This document shows, piece after piece, positions 10,556 to 22,200 of a DNA stretch of 64,000 nt. The stretch covers positions 287,539 to 351,538 of the forward strand of contig JXTB01000425.1 in the NCBI GenBank assembly GCA_002914805.1. Reading direction: 5' to 3'. Both the position numbers and the translations under genes were made by a program. The notes beneath the pieces are model-generated. The model worked only from the letters and a program-made list of their open reading frames with translations. It had not been told where the DNA came from and ran no database searches. The DNA is from Parasponia andersonii. Taxonomy: Eukaryota > Streptophyta > Magnoliopsida > Rosales > Cannabaceae. Each line of letters opens with the position of its first letter. Position 1 is the first letter of the stretch.

Positions 10556-13309
10556 GTATCCTCTGCTGGAATATGCAAGGCCTGGGAAACCTTGACATGC
10601 TATCAGCTCTTTGTAGTCTTATTCCAAGAGTTTCCCCTAATCTAGTCTTCTTATCTATGACTAGACTAGTAGATGGGTGGGCTAATAATATTAAAAGGTT
10701 AGTTGGTTTCTCAAATAGGCTAGTAGTAGATAGTATTGGAAGAAGTTATGGTTTGATATTATTATAGGATGACGATTAGGATGTAACAATTTGTTCTTTC
10801 TCAAAGGACCATATTGATATCATTGTCAAGGATCTTAACAATAAGTTATAGAGATTTACGAGATTTTATGGGAATCTGGCTTTAGCTAGTCGACATTTAT
10901 CATGGCAACTCCTTCAGTGATTGAAAGGTTTAAACAATACTCCTTGGCTCTATGGAGGTGATTTTAATGAAATACTCTCTTCTCATAAGGAAATTGACGG
11001 TACTGAAATACATGATTCAACTATTTCAGAGTTTAAGCTAGTGTTATCTGATTGTGGCCTAGCGGACCTTGGCTTTTCAGGACCGATGATCACTTGGAAT
11101 AATAAAAGGGGAGGTAGAGCAAATGTTCAAGGACGTCTTGATCAGTTCTTTTGCGATGAAGGACGAAATGAGCTATTTTCAGAGGCAGAGGTGAATAATC
11201 TTGACTATTCACACTCAGATCATCAACCAATTCATCTCCTTATAAATGGAAAAAGTCAACCTGGCTTCCATCCTAGTAAAAGACCTTTTCGTTTTGAACC
11301 TTTCTAGCTGAGAAAGGATGAGTGTAGAGATGTGGTGCGATATAACTAGGGTATGTATAGAACCACTGAAGACAATGATCTCCTCCAAACTGTTAGTTCC
11401 CAACTCCATGGTTGTGTGGAAGCTTTTAAAAAGTAGAGCAACAGGAAGTTTGGTCATTAGCATAAATAGCTCAAACAAAAACAGGATCGTCTAGTGTTCC
11501 TTTATAATGAATCCCGTTATGCTTTTCATATGCCAGAAATCAAAAGCCTTGAGAAGGAAGTGGAATATCTTCCTCATAGAGGAGTTGTTTTGGAAACAAA
11601 TATCACGGGTTAATTGGCTATTGGAAGGAGATAGAAATACAAAATTCTTCCATTCTAAAGCATCTAGTAGAAAAGAGAAAAATAAGATTTTATCATTGAA
11701 GAACGAAGATGCCAGCTGGTGTACTAATACAGAGGCAATCGTTGGAACTCTTGAAAGTTATTTTGGGGATCTTTTTAAAAGTTGATCTCCTTCTCATGAG
11801 AAATTAGATGTCAGTACGAGGCACATAGAGTGGTCTCTTTCTCAAGCAAACCTTGATATACTTAACTAGCCTTTCACTAGTGGTGAAATCTATCGTGCTC
11901 TCATAGATATGGGACCTAACAAAGCTCCTGGGCCTAATGACTTTCATACTACTTTTTTCCAGAAGAATTGGGAGACAATAGGGAGTGGTGTCCAAGGCAT
12001 GCCTGGTAGTGCTAAATGGGGGGTAGTCTATCCGTGAGGTGAACACCACTAATGTAGTTTTAATCCCAAAGAAAAAGAAGCCTGAAGTTGTCACTGATTT
12101 TCATCCTATATGTCTTCGCAATGTGGTCTATAAGCTTATCACTAAAACTATTGCCAACCAGTTAAAGTTTGTTCTTTCTGATCTGATTTCCTTGAACTAG
12201 AATGCTTTTGTTCTGGGTCTCCTTATTACCAACAATGTGATTACAACATTTGAACTCCTTCATGCAGTCAGTAAGCATAGTGATGGTAATAGGGGATCCT
12301 TAGCACTGAAATTAGATACGAGCAAGGCATATGATAGGGTAGAGTGGTGTTATATTTGTAAAGTCATGGAAAAGATGGGGTTCCCTAGTCACTGGATCTC
12401 ACTTGTTAACAATTACATCTCGACGGCCAGCTTTGCATTTATGATTAATGGGGTTCCTTACGGCCATGTCTCTCCTTCTAGACGTCTTCATCAACAATGT
12501 CCTCTATCCCCATACTTATTATTCCTTTTATGTACTGAAGGTTTCTCCTATCTTCTTCGGGCGGCAGAGCAAAGAAGGGATGTAGGAGGCATGCAAGTTA
12601 CAAGGGCGGGTCCATGTGTTACTCACCTTTTCTTTGCAGATAATTCAATTGTGTTCACTAGAATAAGGTGGAGAATTGTTATATTATCCAGGAAATCCTT
12701 TCCAAGTATGAGAAAGCATCGGGTCAACAAATTAACTTAGATAAGTCAGCAATATACCTTCAGTCCTAATGTAGAGGCATCGGATCGTTTTCACATCAAG
12801 GAGATTTTAGGTCTTGATCATGCCAAACTGCACAATGTCTATCTTGGTCTTCCGATGGTTATTGAGAGAAATAAGAGGAAGACTTTTCCTTAATAAAAGA
12901 ACGAGTTTGGAAAAAAGGCCTTTCTCTTCTGGGGGTAGGGAAGTGCTTATCAAGGCAGTGCTCCAAGCCATCCCAAATTACGTCATGAGTATCTTTAAAG
13001 TCCCTATTACATTGTGTGATCAATTACGATCTGTCCTACTTAAATTTTGGTGGGGCTCTAGAGAATTGCATAACAAAATTGCTTGGGTTTGTTGGAAAAA
13101 GATTTTTCTGCCGAAGTCTTTGGGAGGGTTAGAATTCAGAGATTTAGGCATGTTTAATCAATCATTAGTTGCCAATTAAGCATGGCACATTTTTCAAGAT
13201 CCAAATTCATTAGTAGCTCGTATTTTGAAAGGAAAATATTTTTGAGAAGAAGATTTCCTCTTTATAAAAAATAAAAAAGGTTCCTCTTATCTTTGGAAAA
13301 GTTTGCTCT
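10552..13309 (+). pseudogene. LINE-A ORF2: endonuclease and reverse transcriptase (5' part)
   Basis: Starts at ATG 10552 with ILCWNMQGLGN, the opening of plant L1 ORF2. Endonuclease: GGDFNEIL near 10960 and YSHSDHQP near 11205-11230 are present, but the metal-binding glutamate expected in the FLSET box reads M (FLSMTR). RT: KLDTSKAYDRVEW at about 12305-12345 is intact. The catalytic box near 12632-12649 reads FADNS instead of FADDS, a one-base change that removes a catalytic aspartate. The post-RT region (GGREVLIKAVLQAIPNYVMS) runs to the gap at 13310. Multiple stops and shifts are present. Confidence 0.88.
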
Positions 13310-14117
13310 NNNNNNNNNNNNNNNNNNNNNNNNNNNNNNNNNNNNNNNNNNNNNNNNNNNNNNNNNNNNNNNNNNNNNNNNNNNNNNNNNNNNNNNNNNN
13401 NNNNNNNNNNNNNNNNNNNNNNNNNNNNNNNNNNNNNNNNNNNNNNNNNNNNNNNNNNNNNNNNNNNNNNNNNNNNNNNNNNNNNNNNNNNNNNNNNNNN
13501 NNNNNNNNNNNNNNNNNNNNNNNNNNNNNNNNNNNNNNNNNNNNNNNNNNNNNNNNNNNNNNNNNNNNNNNNNNNNNNNNNNNNNNNNNNNNNNNNNNNN
13601 NNNNNNNNNNNNNNNNNNNNNNNNNNNNNNNNNNNNNNNNNNNNNNNNNNNNNNNNNNNNNNNNNNNNNNNNNNNNNNNNNNNNNNNNNNNNNNNNNNNN
13701 NNNNNNNNNNNNNNNNNNNNNNNNNNNNNNNNNNNNNNNNNNNNNNNNNNNNNNNNNNNNNNNNNNNNNNNNNNNNNNNNNNNNNNNNNNNNNNNNNNNN
13801 NNNNNNNNNNNNNNNNNNNNNNNNNNNNNNNNNNNNNNNNNNNNNNNNNNNNNNNNNNNNNNNNNNNNNNNNNNNNNNNNNNNNNNNNNNNNNNNNNNNN
13901 NNNNNNNNNNNNNNNNNNNNNNNNNNNNNNNNNNNNNNNNNNNNNNNNNNNNNNNNNNNNNNNNNNNNNNNNNNNNNNNNNNNNNNNNNNNNNNNNNNNN
14001 NNNNNNNNNNNNNNNNNNNNNNNNNNNNNNNNNNNNNNNNNNNNNNNNNNNNNNNNNNNNNNNNNNNNNNNNNNNNNNNNNNNNNNNNNNNNNNNNNNNN
14101 NNNNNNNNNNNNNNNNN
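13310..14117. other. Assembly gap (808 N)
   Basis: A run of N only. It removes the rest of the LINE-A zinc-finger region and the left end of the LTR that follows. The true size may differ from the N count. Confidence 0.99.
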
Positions 14118-14939
14118 CTCTAGCTAAAAAAAAACTGAGGAACTCAAGAACACTTGAGAGAGAATGGCAAAGAGAAGAAGGCTTCTGTTCTTTGTTTTGG
14201 TGTGTAGAATGAAGAGGAGAAGCTCACCTTTTATAGTCTCCAAGGAGGGACTTGGTAGCAAAACCAGAAATCCATTAATCTCAAAAACGTTTTCTAGTCA
14301 TTATGGGTAATAAAAACCAAAACGTTCATGGTTCATAATGATCCAAAACGTTCCTGGTTCATAATGAAAAGAAAAAACGTTCATTATGGTTCATAATGAA
14401 GAAAAAAAAATATTAGGCCACAACAAAAGGTTGGGCTTACTATGGTCCAAGTTTCGGACCGGCATTCGTGTCCGCAGGTGCGGGCACACACGAGCCCATG
14501 CAAATTCAGGCCCAACCCCGAAGATTTGCACCCCCGCCTGCGCGCGCTTGAGAGAGCATCTGTGGTTGTTATTCTTACCACCATCACAAAACAAGGTTCT
14601 ATATAAACCACTTGCACCATGCATTTCCCACCAATGTGGGATTATAATATTTTCCTTTCATTTTCATTTCAATGGTGCACTTTTGAGCAACAATTTCTCA
14701 TTCATCCGTGCACCATTTTGAGCGTGTGAATATACGAAATCGATGTCCTCGCAGAGGAGAACAAGAATTCACTAAGATCTTTCATCAACAAGATGTGGAT
14801 CCCATTCAATTTTTAGCTTCAAAATGGTCCAAGAAAATGGGTTTTATAACAAATTTAATCTTTAAAATCCACTTGGGCTTCCAAGCCCAAGCCAAGCCCA
14901 AATTGTTTCCTTAACCCATTTACCCATTTTTATCCAACA
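14118..14939 (+). repeat. Right part of an LTR (probably solo) inserted in LINE-A ORF2
   Basis: LINE-A coding sequence stops at the gap and resumes at about 14940 (ADSIINEYKVVKIV). What lies between is not LINE: it ends TATCCAACA, a common plant LTR terminus, and has a TATA-like box (TATATAAAC) near 14601. The left end is in the gap, so no target duplication can be checked. It carries a short tandem array (14282-14400, listed separately) and a locally GC-rich stretch at 14455-14560. The element family is not recognised, and orientation is inferred from the terminus and the TATA-like box. Confidence 0.55.
14282..14400 (+). repeat. Tandem 25-35 bp repeats with AACGTT core
   Basis: Four units, each beginning AAAACGTT and ending in a CATTATG or CATAATG block. 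The last unit contains CATTATGGTTCATAATG, an inverted repeat. Confidence 0.65.
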
Positions 14940-15470
14940 ATTTCCTTCGCAGATTCTATTATTAATGAGTATAAGGTTGTCAAGATTGTATCTACTAAGT
15001 TAAGAGTAAATGCTCAAGAATCTACAATCGGATGGCACCCCCCCTCCCTCTAACATAATCAAAATGAATTCAGATGGTACTATATGCCCTAGCAGAGGTG
15101 GTATTGGTATTGATGTCATCTTCCGGGATCAATATTAGCTGCTTTGTCAAAAAAGTTGCATAATATTTTCAATGTGGAGGTCTAAGACTTACAGTCGAAT
15201 TCTCCTCTTTTTAGCTACTGCTCATATATTTGATGATGTCAAGTTCTTTTTTCTTTGAGCTAATTTGAGCTAATTGTGATTCTTGTCATTTTATTCTCTG
15301 CAGACATAATAGAGTAGTCCATTTTTTTAGCTAACAGGGCTCTTTGTTCACCTAGTGATACGTTCTAGGTAGACTTCTTACCTCTGTCTATTTCGTTGTT
15401 TATTTTTGACTGTCTTCGTCTTGTTTAATTTAAAAACTTGGTTTTTGTCCAACACAAACCTTAAAAAAGC

Positions 15471-15475
<5 letters not shown>
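14940..15475 (+). pseudogene. LINE-A ORF2, RNase H domain and 3' end
   Basis: Reading resumes with ADSIINEYKVVKIVSTKLRV. From about 15060 comes an RNase H-like block (MNSDGTICPSRGGIGIDVIFRD) keeping the first aspartate, with stops soon after. Homology fades near 15420. The 3' UTR is taken to end in AAAAAAGC just before the GA microsatellite. This is the C-terminal RNase H typical of plant L1 elements. Confidence 0.7.
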
Positions 15476-15529
<54 letters not shown>

Positions 15530-15532
15530 GGG
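15476..15532 (+). repeat. (AG)n microsatellite
   Basis: A pure AG dinucleotide run of over 40 bases, then imperfect GGAGAGAGAGGGG. It makes an artificial ERERER open frame. Confidence 0.95.
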
Positions 15533-16632
15533 GTCAAAGGCAGAGAAGCAAGCAGAGAGCACTGCAAACTGAAATAATGGGGAGCAAGGGGGACAAGCGT
15601 GGGGTTGTCTTGTCATATCAGATTCTTATTAGTGGCCTGCATTCTTTTTTCCCTTGAATAATATATAATCATATACACGTACATCTTGGTTCCTCTAAAA
15701 TTACTATACTATCCTTAAGTAGTCTTGTGTTTGTCGATCTTATGACATTGAATGTGAATGCCTAAAAGTAGGGTAATGTTATGTACAATGTACTATTGAT
15801 GACAAAAATAATGATAATAACCGATTTTCAATTAATAATTACTCAATTCTCATGTAAAATGTGAAATTAATACTATCCTATGGTAATGATGTCACATTGT
15901 CACATGATCAGTATATGAACGGTTTCCAAAAACTTATTAGTGATATGGATCAATATTGATGATGTACGTTTAGCAGTTTTCATTGTGTAGTCATACCTCG
16001 TATGTATCCGTTATTATGGTGTATTTTGCTTTACCAATTAGATCACTTTTATATTTTCGTGAAGATGAACATATGATGACGAGTTCTAAGTAAGTAATTT
16101 CATTTAAGGGATGAGTGCATTGAAAAACTTGCAAGGAGCCTCTATATATAAATCAATGCAGAGTCGTTGAGACTGCATTTTATATTATACCATTTTCACA
16201 GACAAGATAGCCTTTTGGCCAGCATAATCATCATCATATATATAGATTATTACTAAACCCTTGTTCCAAAAAAAAAAAAAGGTTATTACTAAACCCAATA
16301 TGACACATTTCAATAAAATATTAGGATATGAGTGGTTTAGCGAGGTTTTTGACAAAATCCATGTATCAGCAACTGCAGAAAGCAGTAATCACACTGTTCC
16401 AACTTTCCTACATCTGATAGTGATACTATTTTCCTTTCCCCTTCCTCCTGTCTGGTATATGTTCTATTCAACTGGCAGTTCAACAGAATTTTCAGGTTCC
16501 TCGTATCCAGGCCAAGCCATTTCATACAGAATCCAGGCCCATAGGGTTAAAATTGAAAAATCCCAAAAAGGCTGATTTTTTGGAAAACTTTCAGATTAAT
16601 TTAGAAAAATATTAGTTTAAAAAAAATTTAGA

Positions 16633-16698
16633 ATAATATCACTTTTAAGAAATATTTAAAAAATAACATTTTTCTAAATATTTTAAAAGTGGTATTTA
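16633..16698. repeat. Imperfect inverted repeat (hairpin)
   Basis: The left arm AATATCACTTTTAAGAAATA and the right arm (TAAATATTTTAAAAGTGGTA) are near reverse complements, separated by about 17 AT-rich bases. Possible MITE remnant; no target duplication was identified. Confidence 0.5.
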
Positions 16699-17917
16699 AT
16701 ATGGAATTTTTCAAATTTTTTAAACTTTTACCGTAAAAAATCTAATTTCCTCTCCTTTTGCCTTGAACAATTAATATACAACTTGGCCCATTATATTTTT
16801 GGGCCAGGCCTTACCCATAACCAAGTAAGGTGGACTAACAAGAACTGGATAACTCATAATAAACTATTATGACGGGAAATTTAAAGTGGGTCTCTTTAGG
16901 ATGCGGATTGTTCGTCTGTTGTTAGTATATAATTATATCAGTTAATATGCTGAGTAAAGGCCGATTTGGTTTTATCGCGGTGTTTAGAGAATTTCTGATT
17001 CTAAGAAAATTAGAAGCTAAAAGCTAGATTTTTTAGCTTCTCGAAACTGATGTGAAAAAATGGTTGAATTTTGTACAAATCACTTCTGAAATCTGTTACT
17101 AAGCAGTTTGCTTTCAAAAGCTACTTTAAAGTTAGCAGATGATTTTATGATCTAACAAAAAGCTAATTTACCAGACACCATTTATAGCAAAAATTATATC
17201 ATAATTGGAATCCGGATCTCTAAAAGTTATCCCAAACTGATCCAATATCATAGTTGATTTACCCAGTATATACGAATATTTCAAACAATGTAGAACATTT
17301 TACCTTGCATTTAAGACAATGACCATTCTCCTAAAGGCATCATTTTCATAGCCAACAAAACCTTTCGAAGTGATTAATATTACTTTCCTTTTGCTTGAGA
17401 GTGATAACAATGGTCAATAACATATATGGTAGGATAATAATACGACGTGTACCATTAGATCAAATTGCAGTTAATTATTGGAAATGGACCTTATTAGTAG
17501 TGTTTTAGTATAAATTGGCTTTTTTTTAGAGGTCTTTTACAGTAAAAGACAATTATATCTTCAAAATTAATGAAAATAATATAAAGTAATCAAGTTTTGA
17601 TGGAAGATATTATTATTTTTTATTACTAAAATTCATCAAAAAATCAATTTAAGATATTAATTTTCTGAAATTTTTAATCTCATAATGTTTTTATGCAGAG
17701 TCAAATTTTTAAATTGCAGAATACTCAAATTTCAGAACATGTTTTGTAGTTTACTTTTTTGTGGCTAAATTTTGACAGACCTACATTTAGGAAAGAGAAA
17801 TAAAGTGGTTTCTAAAATTATCCTTGAAGTTTCTTTTAGTCAACATTTTGGTTAAAGTTCTTTTTTAAAAAAAAATCTATAAAATTGACATATTCTCTGA
17901 AATGGTTAGTGTCCAAT

Positions 17918-18030
17918 TTAATGACCATTTTAAATGTAGTCACTATCTGGGTGACCGTTTCTAACGTGGTCACTAATTCAATGACCATTTTGAATTTGGT
18001 CACTAATATAATGATCGTATCGAACTAATT
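17918..18030. repeat. Tandem ~30-bp units, each an internal palindrome
   Basis: About 3.7 units of the form ATGACCATTTT-(A/G)AATNTGGTCACTA. Each has TGACC near its left and GGTCA near its right end, so each unit can fold back. Such units occur in subterminal parts of plant DNA transposons, but no transposon ends were found nearby. Confidence 0.6.
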
Positions 18031-18307
18031 ATTTATTATTTTTAGAAAAACTAACTTTTATAATTTCTTGGTGAAAGTAGAGAGGAATTGAAAGGAAAAT
18101 AAAATAATAGAAAGTGAAAATGATGTTTCTATAAGTTTAAATATCCAAAAATTGTGGATTATAGGTTTTTTTTTTGTTGATTTTAAGATTTTTTTTTTTT
18201 CTGAACTTTTCTATTTGCTCCTCTCGTCTCTCACCTTGTCTCTTTTATGTTTTCAATGGGTTTTTCGGTCACTTCATTTACTAGAGCAATAAAGTTAGTA
18301 CTAAAAG

Positions 18308-18320
18308 AGTCATTGTAAAA
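18308..18320. repeat. LINE-B target site duplication (left)
   Basis: AGTCATTGTAAAA, repeated exactly at 23349-23361 right after the poly(A) tail. The first A is ambiguous with the tail, so the size is 12-13 bp, typical of L1 integration. Confidence 0.9.
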
Positions 18321-19219
18321 TTATTTGAAGAATTGAATTCAATTATTTAGGAAAGGTTTGAGATGGGAGATGGTGATGAGGGGTTTGGATGGTGGCTTCC
18401 ATGGATGGAAAGAGAGACGTTTTGGTTTCTGATGGTGGATAGTTGCATTTGCAGTTGAAGCTGAAGACTTATTCTCACTCTCGCTTCTTCACTCAATTGA
18501 CTCGCTCGGGGATGATTTGATTTGGTTTTGGTTTTTGGCTTTGGCTTTTTGATCGATTGATATATAGTTCGAATTAAGGCGAGTTGGCGAGATCAAGCCC
18601 ATGAGACTGCCGCCGAGGTTTGAAATAGCGCCTCTCGAACGGGGGGGGCTAGGCTGTTGGGTATCTAGTGAGGTGCAACAGATTTTGGTGCTACAATCTG
18701 CGAGAAGTGCTCGGGGTTTAGCGAATCCTAGTCATCTGGTTCAGATAAGTATTGCTTTCTCCCTTTTTTCCCATCAAAATAGGTGATATCCAGGTTAGAA
18801 GTTGGTTGTGCGCTTAAGGCGCCTCTTGGTCTTTACCCACTTAGTTCTGTTTCAATTTTTTCAACCTTGTCTATTTGGGTTTTGAAATACTCGTTGATGG
18901 AAGTGATGAACTCAGTTTTCTCTAGGTTTTGACTACGATTTCTCTTGTGATTTGCTTGAGTTTTACTACTCAAACAACTGTTGAGTGATTGAGTACTCTA
19001 CTTCAATCTCTCTGGATTTCTACTTTTGAGTGTTTGAGATCCTCCCCTTGGTGTAAGGTGTCTCCGAGAATGTTTTCTTTTCTATCCTTTATCCCTCCAT
19101 AGAATCTACTGGTTAGCAATCAGCTTGGCAAAGAAGATCACTTTTCTTGAGTTGGGCAGGGAAGAGATGCTTTTTGGCTATGTTAGTGATGTTAGTGATG
19201 TTCTATCCTCCTATCCACT
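18321..19219 (+). other. LINE-B 5' region of unknown nature
   Basis: Inside the LINE-B target duplications but without DUF4283 or zinc-knuckle coding. It is moderately GC-rich at 18560-18720 and has one 61-codon frame (18601-18786) that matches nothing known to me. It could be a 5' UTR plus a deleted ORF1, or foreign transcript joined during reverse transcription. Confidence 0.5.
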
Positions 19220-22200
19220 ATGAATGTTTTAGTTTGGAATGCTCAGGGGCTGGGGAGTCCCAGTGCAATCCAAAATCTGCAGAAGCTTATCCGCATTTGC
19301 TCTCCAAAACTAGTTTTTGTCTCAGAGACAAAAACTTCGGAGAAATAAGGCTAGCTCGCTGAAGTTTCCCATGGGATTCCCCAATGGATTTCATGTTGAG
19401 AGCGAAGGTAGGAGTGGTGGCCTGGTGTTACTGTGGATGGATGACTGGGATGTCAATATTCAGAGTTTCTCTAAATTCCATATTGACTGTTGTGTCCGTC
19501 ACAACTATGGGCTCCTCTTCTAGCATTTTTTAGGAATTTATGGTCACCCTTCCAGATGCCAACGTCGTCATACTTGGCGTCTTATTAAACGTCTGAAAGA
19601 TCAGCAGCTTCAAATTCCCTGGTTGTTTGGGAGGTGATTTTAATGCTATCCTCTGACATTCTAAAAAATCTGGTGGATCTAACAAGAATGATGGGGTTAT
19701 TGTTGGTTTTCAGGAGGTCATCAATGATTACCTACTCCAAGATATTGGATTCATGGGACCAATGTTTACTTGGAATAATGGAAGGGGTGGTACAGCTAAT
19801 GTTCAAGAACGCCTTGATCGCTTTTTAGCAAATGAGGAATGGAGTACGATTTTCCCTCGTTTAAAAGTCTCTTATCTTGATTTTTAGGGGTCTGACCATC
19901 CGTAGGCTATTCTTGCTGACTTGGAAGCTAGTCTTGAAGGAATGTACCTGAAGCAAAGAAATATAATGTTCTGTTTCGAATCTTGGTGGCTGAAAGATGA
20001 AGAATGCACCATGATAATTTCAAACGAATGGTTTAAGTGTAATTTTGATGGGTCCTCTTCCTTTTTTATGGATGGGCTGACTTTGTATGCTAACAAACTC
20101 AATCAATGGAGCTCTTTAACATTTGGTAGCATTTGAAAAAAAATAAATATAACACGAAAGAAACTTGAGCAGCTTTATGTGAGTTCAGTCTGAGAATACA
20201 ATTTCCCTCATTAGGCATTATAACTCTGAGCTGGAGAGCTTGACTCTTTTAGAGGAATATTACTGGCGACAAAGAGCTAGAATAGAGTGGCTTAAGGCAT
20301 AAGATGTCAATACTAAATTCTTTCATAACAAAGCAACGCAAAGGAGAAAGAAGAATGCTATCTGCGGAATTAAAGATAGGATTGGCATGTGGAAAGACAA
20401 GAATGATGACATTACTGATATTGTTGAGAATCATTTTCGTCATATCTTCTCCACTAATGCTCCTTCTAAAGTCGAGATTAATTTGGCTATTATTAGATTG
20501 GAATCTAAAGTCACTAATGAACAAAATGCTTTGTTGTTTATGCCTTTTACGAATGAAGATGTTAAGACATCGGTCTTTGGAATGAGCCTTACAAAAGCTC
20601 CAGGCCTTGATGGTTTTCAGGCAATCTTTTATCAGAAGAACTGGAGCATTGTTGACTCAGCTTTGCCTTTAGGTTCTAACTGAAAACTTTTCTCTACATG
20701 AGCTTAATCATACGCGTGTTGTGCTTATCCCTAAGAATAAAAATCTGAGGAAGGTGTCAGATTATAGACCTATTAGCTTATGTAACGTCATTTACAAAAT
20801 CATTACTAAAATTTTGGATAATAGGTTAAAATCTGTCTTTGGATATCTCTTACACATAGAGTGCTTTTGTTCCCAATAGATTAGTCTCTAACAATGTGCT
20901 TATTGCTTATGAGGCGTTACACTCTATGAAGAAAAGAAACAATGGCCAAAAAGTTGGATGGGGCTCAAACTGGATATGAGTAAAGCTTATGATCACGTGG
21001 AATGGAGATTTCTTAATGGGGTTATGAAGAAATTAGGGTTCGGTGAGTGGTGGAGGAAGTTGATTCAGAATTGTATCTCTACATCTTCTTTCTCCTTTTT
21101 GATTAATGGTTTTCCAAGAGAGACAGTAATTCCTTCCATGGGGCTACGTCAAGGGTGCTCGCTCTCTCCGTACCTGTTCCTTTTGTGTGCAGAAGGTCTA
21201 TCCAATTCAATCAGTGCTGCATAACAGAGAGGTGATATCACAGGGATTGCTTGCTCTAGAGGCAGGCCTCAGATCAGCCATCTTTTTTGGCTGATGATAG
21301 CTTGGTGTTTTGTAAAGCTAAAAAGGAAGAAGCTGTATTTGTCAAGAACATTCTGGAAATTTATGAAACCACCTCGGGACAGGTCGTAAACTTTCAGAAT
21401 TCTACCATCTCCTTCAGTCCTAATACAAGGGATGAAGATCGAAGTATTGTCCTTGGCACTTTGGGTTTGGAAATTGCCTCTGCCCACTCAAAATACCCGA
21501 GATTGCCTTCGATGATTGGAAAAAATAAAAAAGAAACTTTTTAGAAAATAAAAGATCGGGTCTGGCAAAAGCTTCAACAATGAAAAGGCAAACTTTTTTC
21601 AATTGGAGGAAAGGAGATTTTGAGAAAAGCGATGGCCTTAGCGATTCCCATTTATACTATAGGGGTCTTCCGAATCCCAACTCTTTGTCACGAGATTCAA
21701 TCTCTTGCTCGCTTTTGGTGGGGCGGTGACGAGAAGTCAAAAAAGATCCACTGGTAGAGATGGGAGAAACTCTGCATAGCTAAAAAGGATGGAGGTATGA
21801 GGTTTAGAGATTTTGAAGCTTTCAATCAAGCTTTATTAGCTAAGCAAGGGTGGCGTCTACTTCAATATCCTAACTCTCTTATCAGTCGAATGCTCAAGGC
21901 CAAGTACTTTCCAAATGCTTATTTCTTAGAAGCTCCTCTTGGGTCTGCCCCTTCTTTTACTTGGAGAAGTATCATTTGGGTTAGAGAACCTCTAAAACTG
22001 GGAATCCGAGCTCGCGTGGGCAACAGTCGCAACATCAGATTATTTAGAGATCCTTGGCTACCTCGCCCTCGTTCCTTTCAGCCTATCACTAGAGCAATTA
22101 AGGTTAGTCAAAATTGATCTATTGTTGATATTATCCTTCCTCACCCTTGTCATGAGGATTTGATTAATAATATTTTCTAGGTGGTTGATCATCCTGATAT

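Larger units (their letters stand above)
1..15475 (+). mobile_element. LINE-A: plant L1 retrotransposon, interrupted twice
   Basis: A non-LTR retrotransposon of the plant L1 type, read on the plus strand. It holds, in order, a 5' untranslated region, ORF1 (DUF4283 RNA-binding domain, degenerate zinc knuckle, basic tail), and ORF2 (endonuclease, reverse transcriptase, then a plant RNase H after the gap). The ORF1 stop and ORF2 start overlap as ATGA at 10552-10555. A Gypsy element (561-8892) splits ORF1. An assembly gap and a foreign LTR piece (13310-14939) split ORF2. The left end is not defined and the right end is placed just before the GA microsatellite. No target duplication or poly(A) tail was found, so both outer borders are approximate. 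Confidence 0.8.
15533..18307. other. AT-rich intergenic region, no gene recognised
   Basis: No open frame with family resemblance. A TATA-like CTATATATAAATC lies at about 16142-16154 without a recognisable coding sequence behind it. The 104-codon frame at 16261-16575 matches nothing I know. Small structures are listed separately (hairpin 16633-16698; palindromic tandem units 17918-18030). Confidence 0.6.

Noticed and set aside
13293-14127. Two long open frames across the gap
   Set aside because: They consist of N translated as X; no sequence supports them.
15406-15657. Frame encoding an ERERER-rich peptide
   Set aside because: It is the LINE-A tail followed by an AG microsatellite.
16200-16225. 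Possible U2-snRNA-like phrase (AGCCTTTTGGCCAGC)
   Set aside because: Only a short match to the U2 GGCCTTTTGGC block; the rest of the conserved 5' region is absent.
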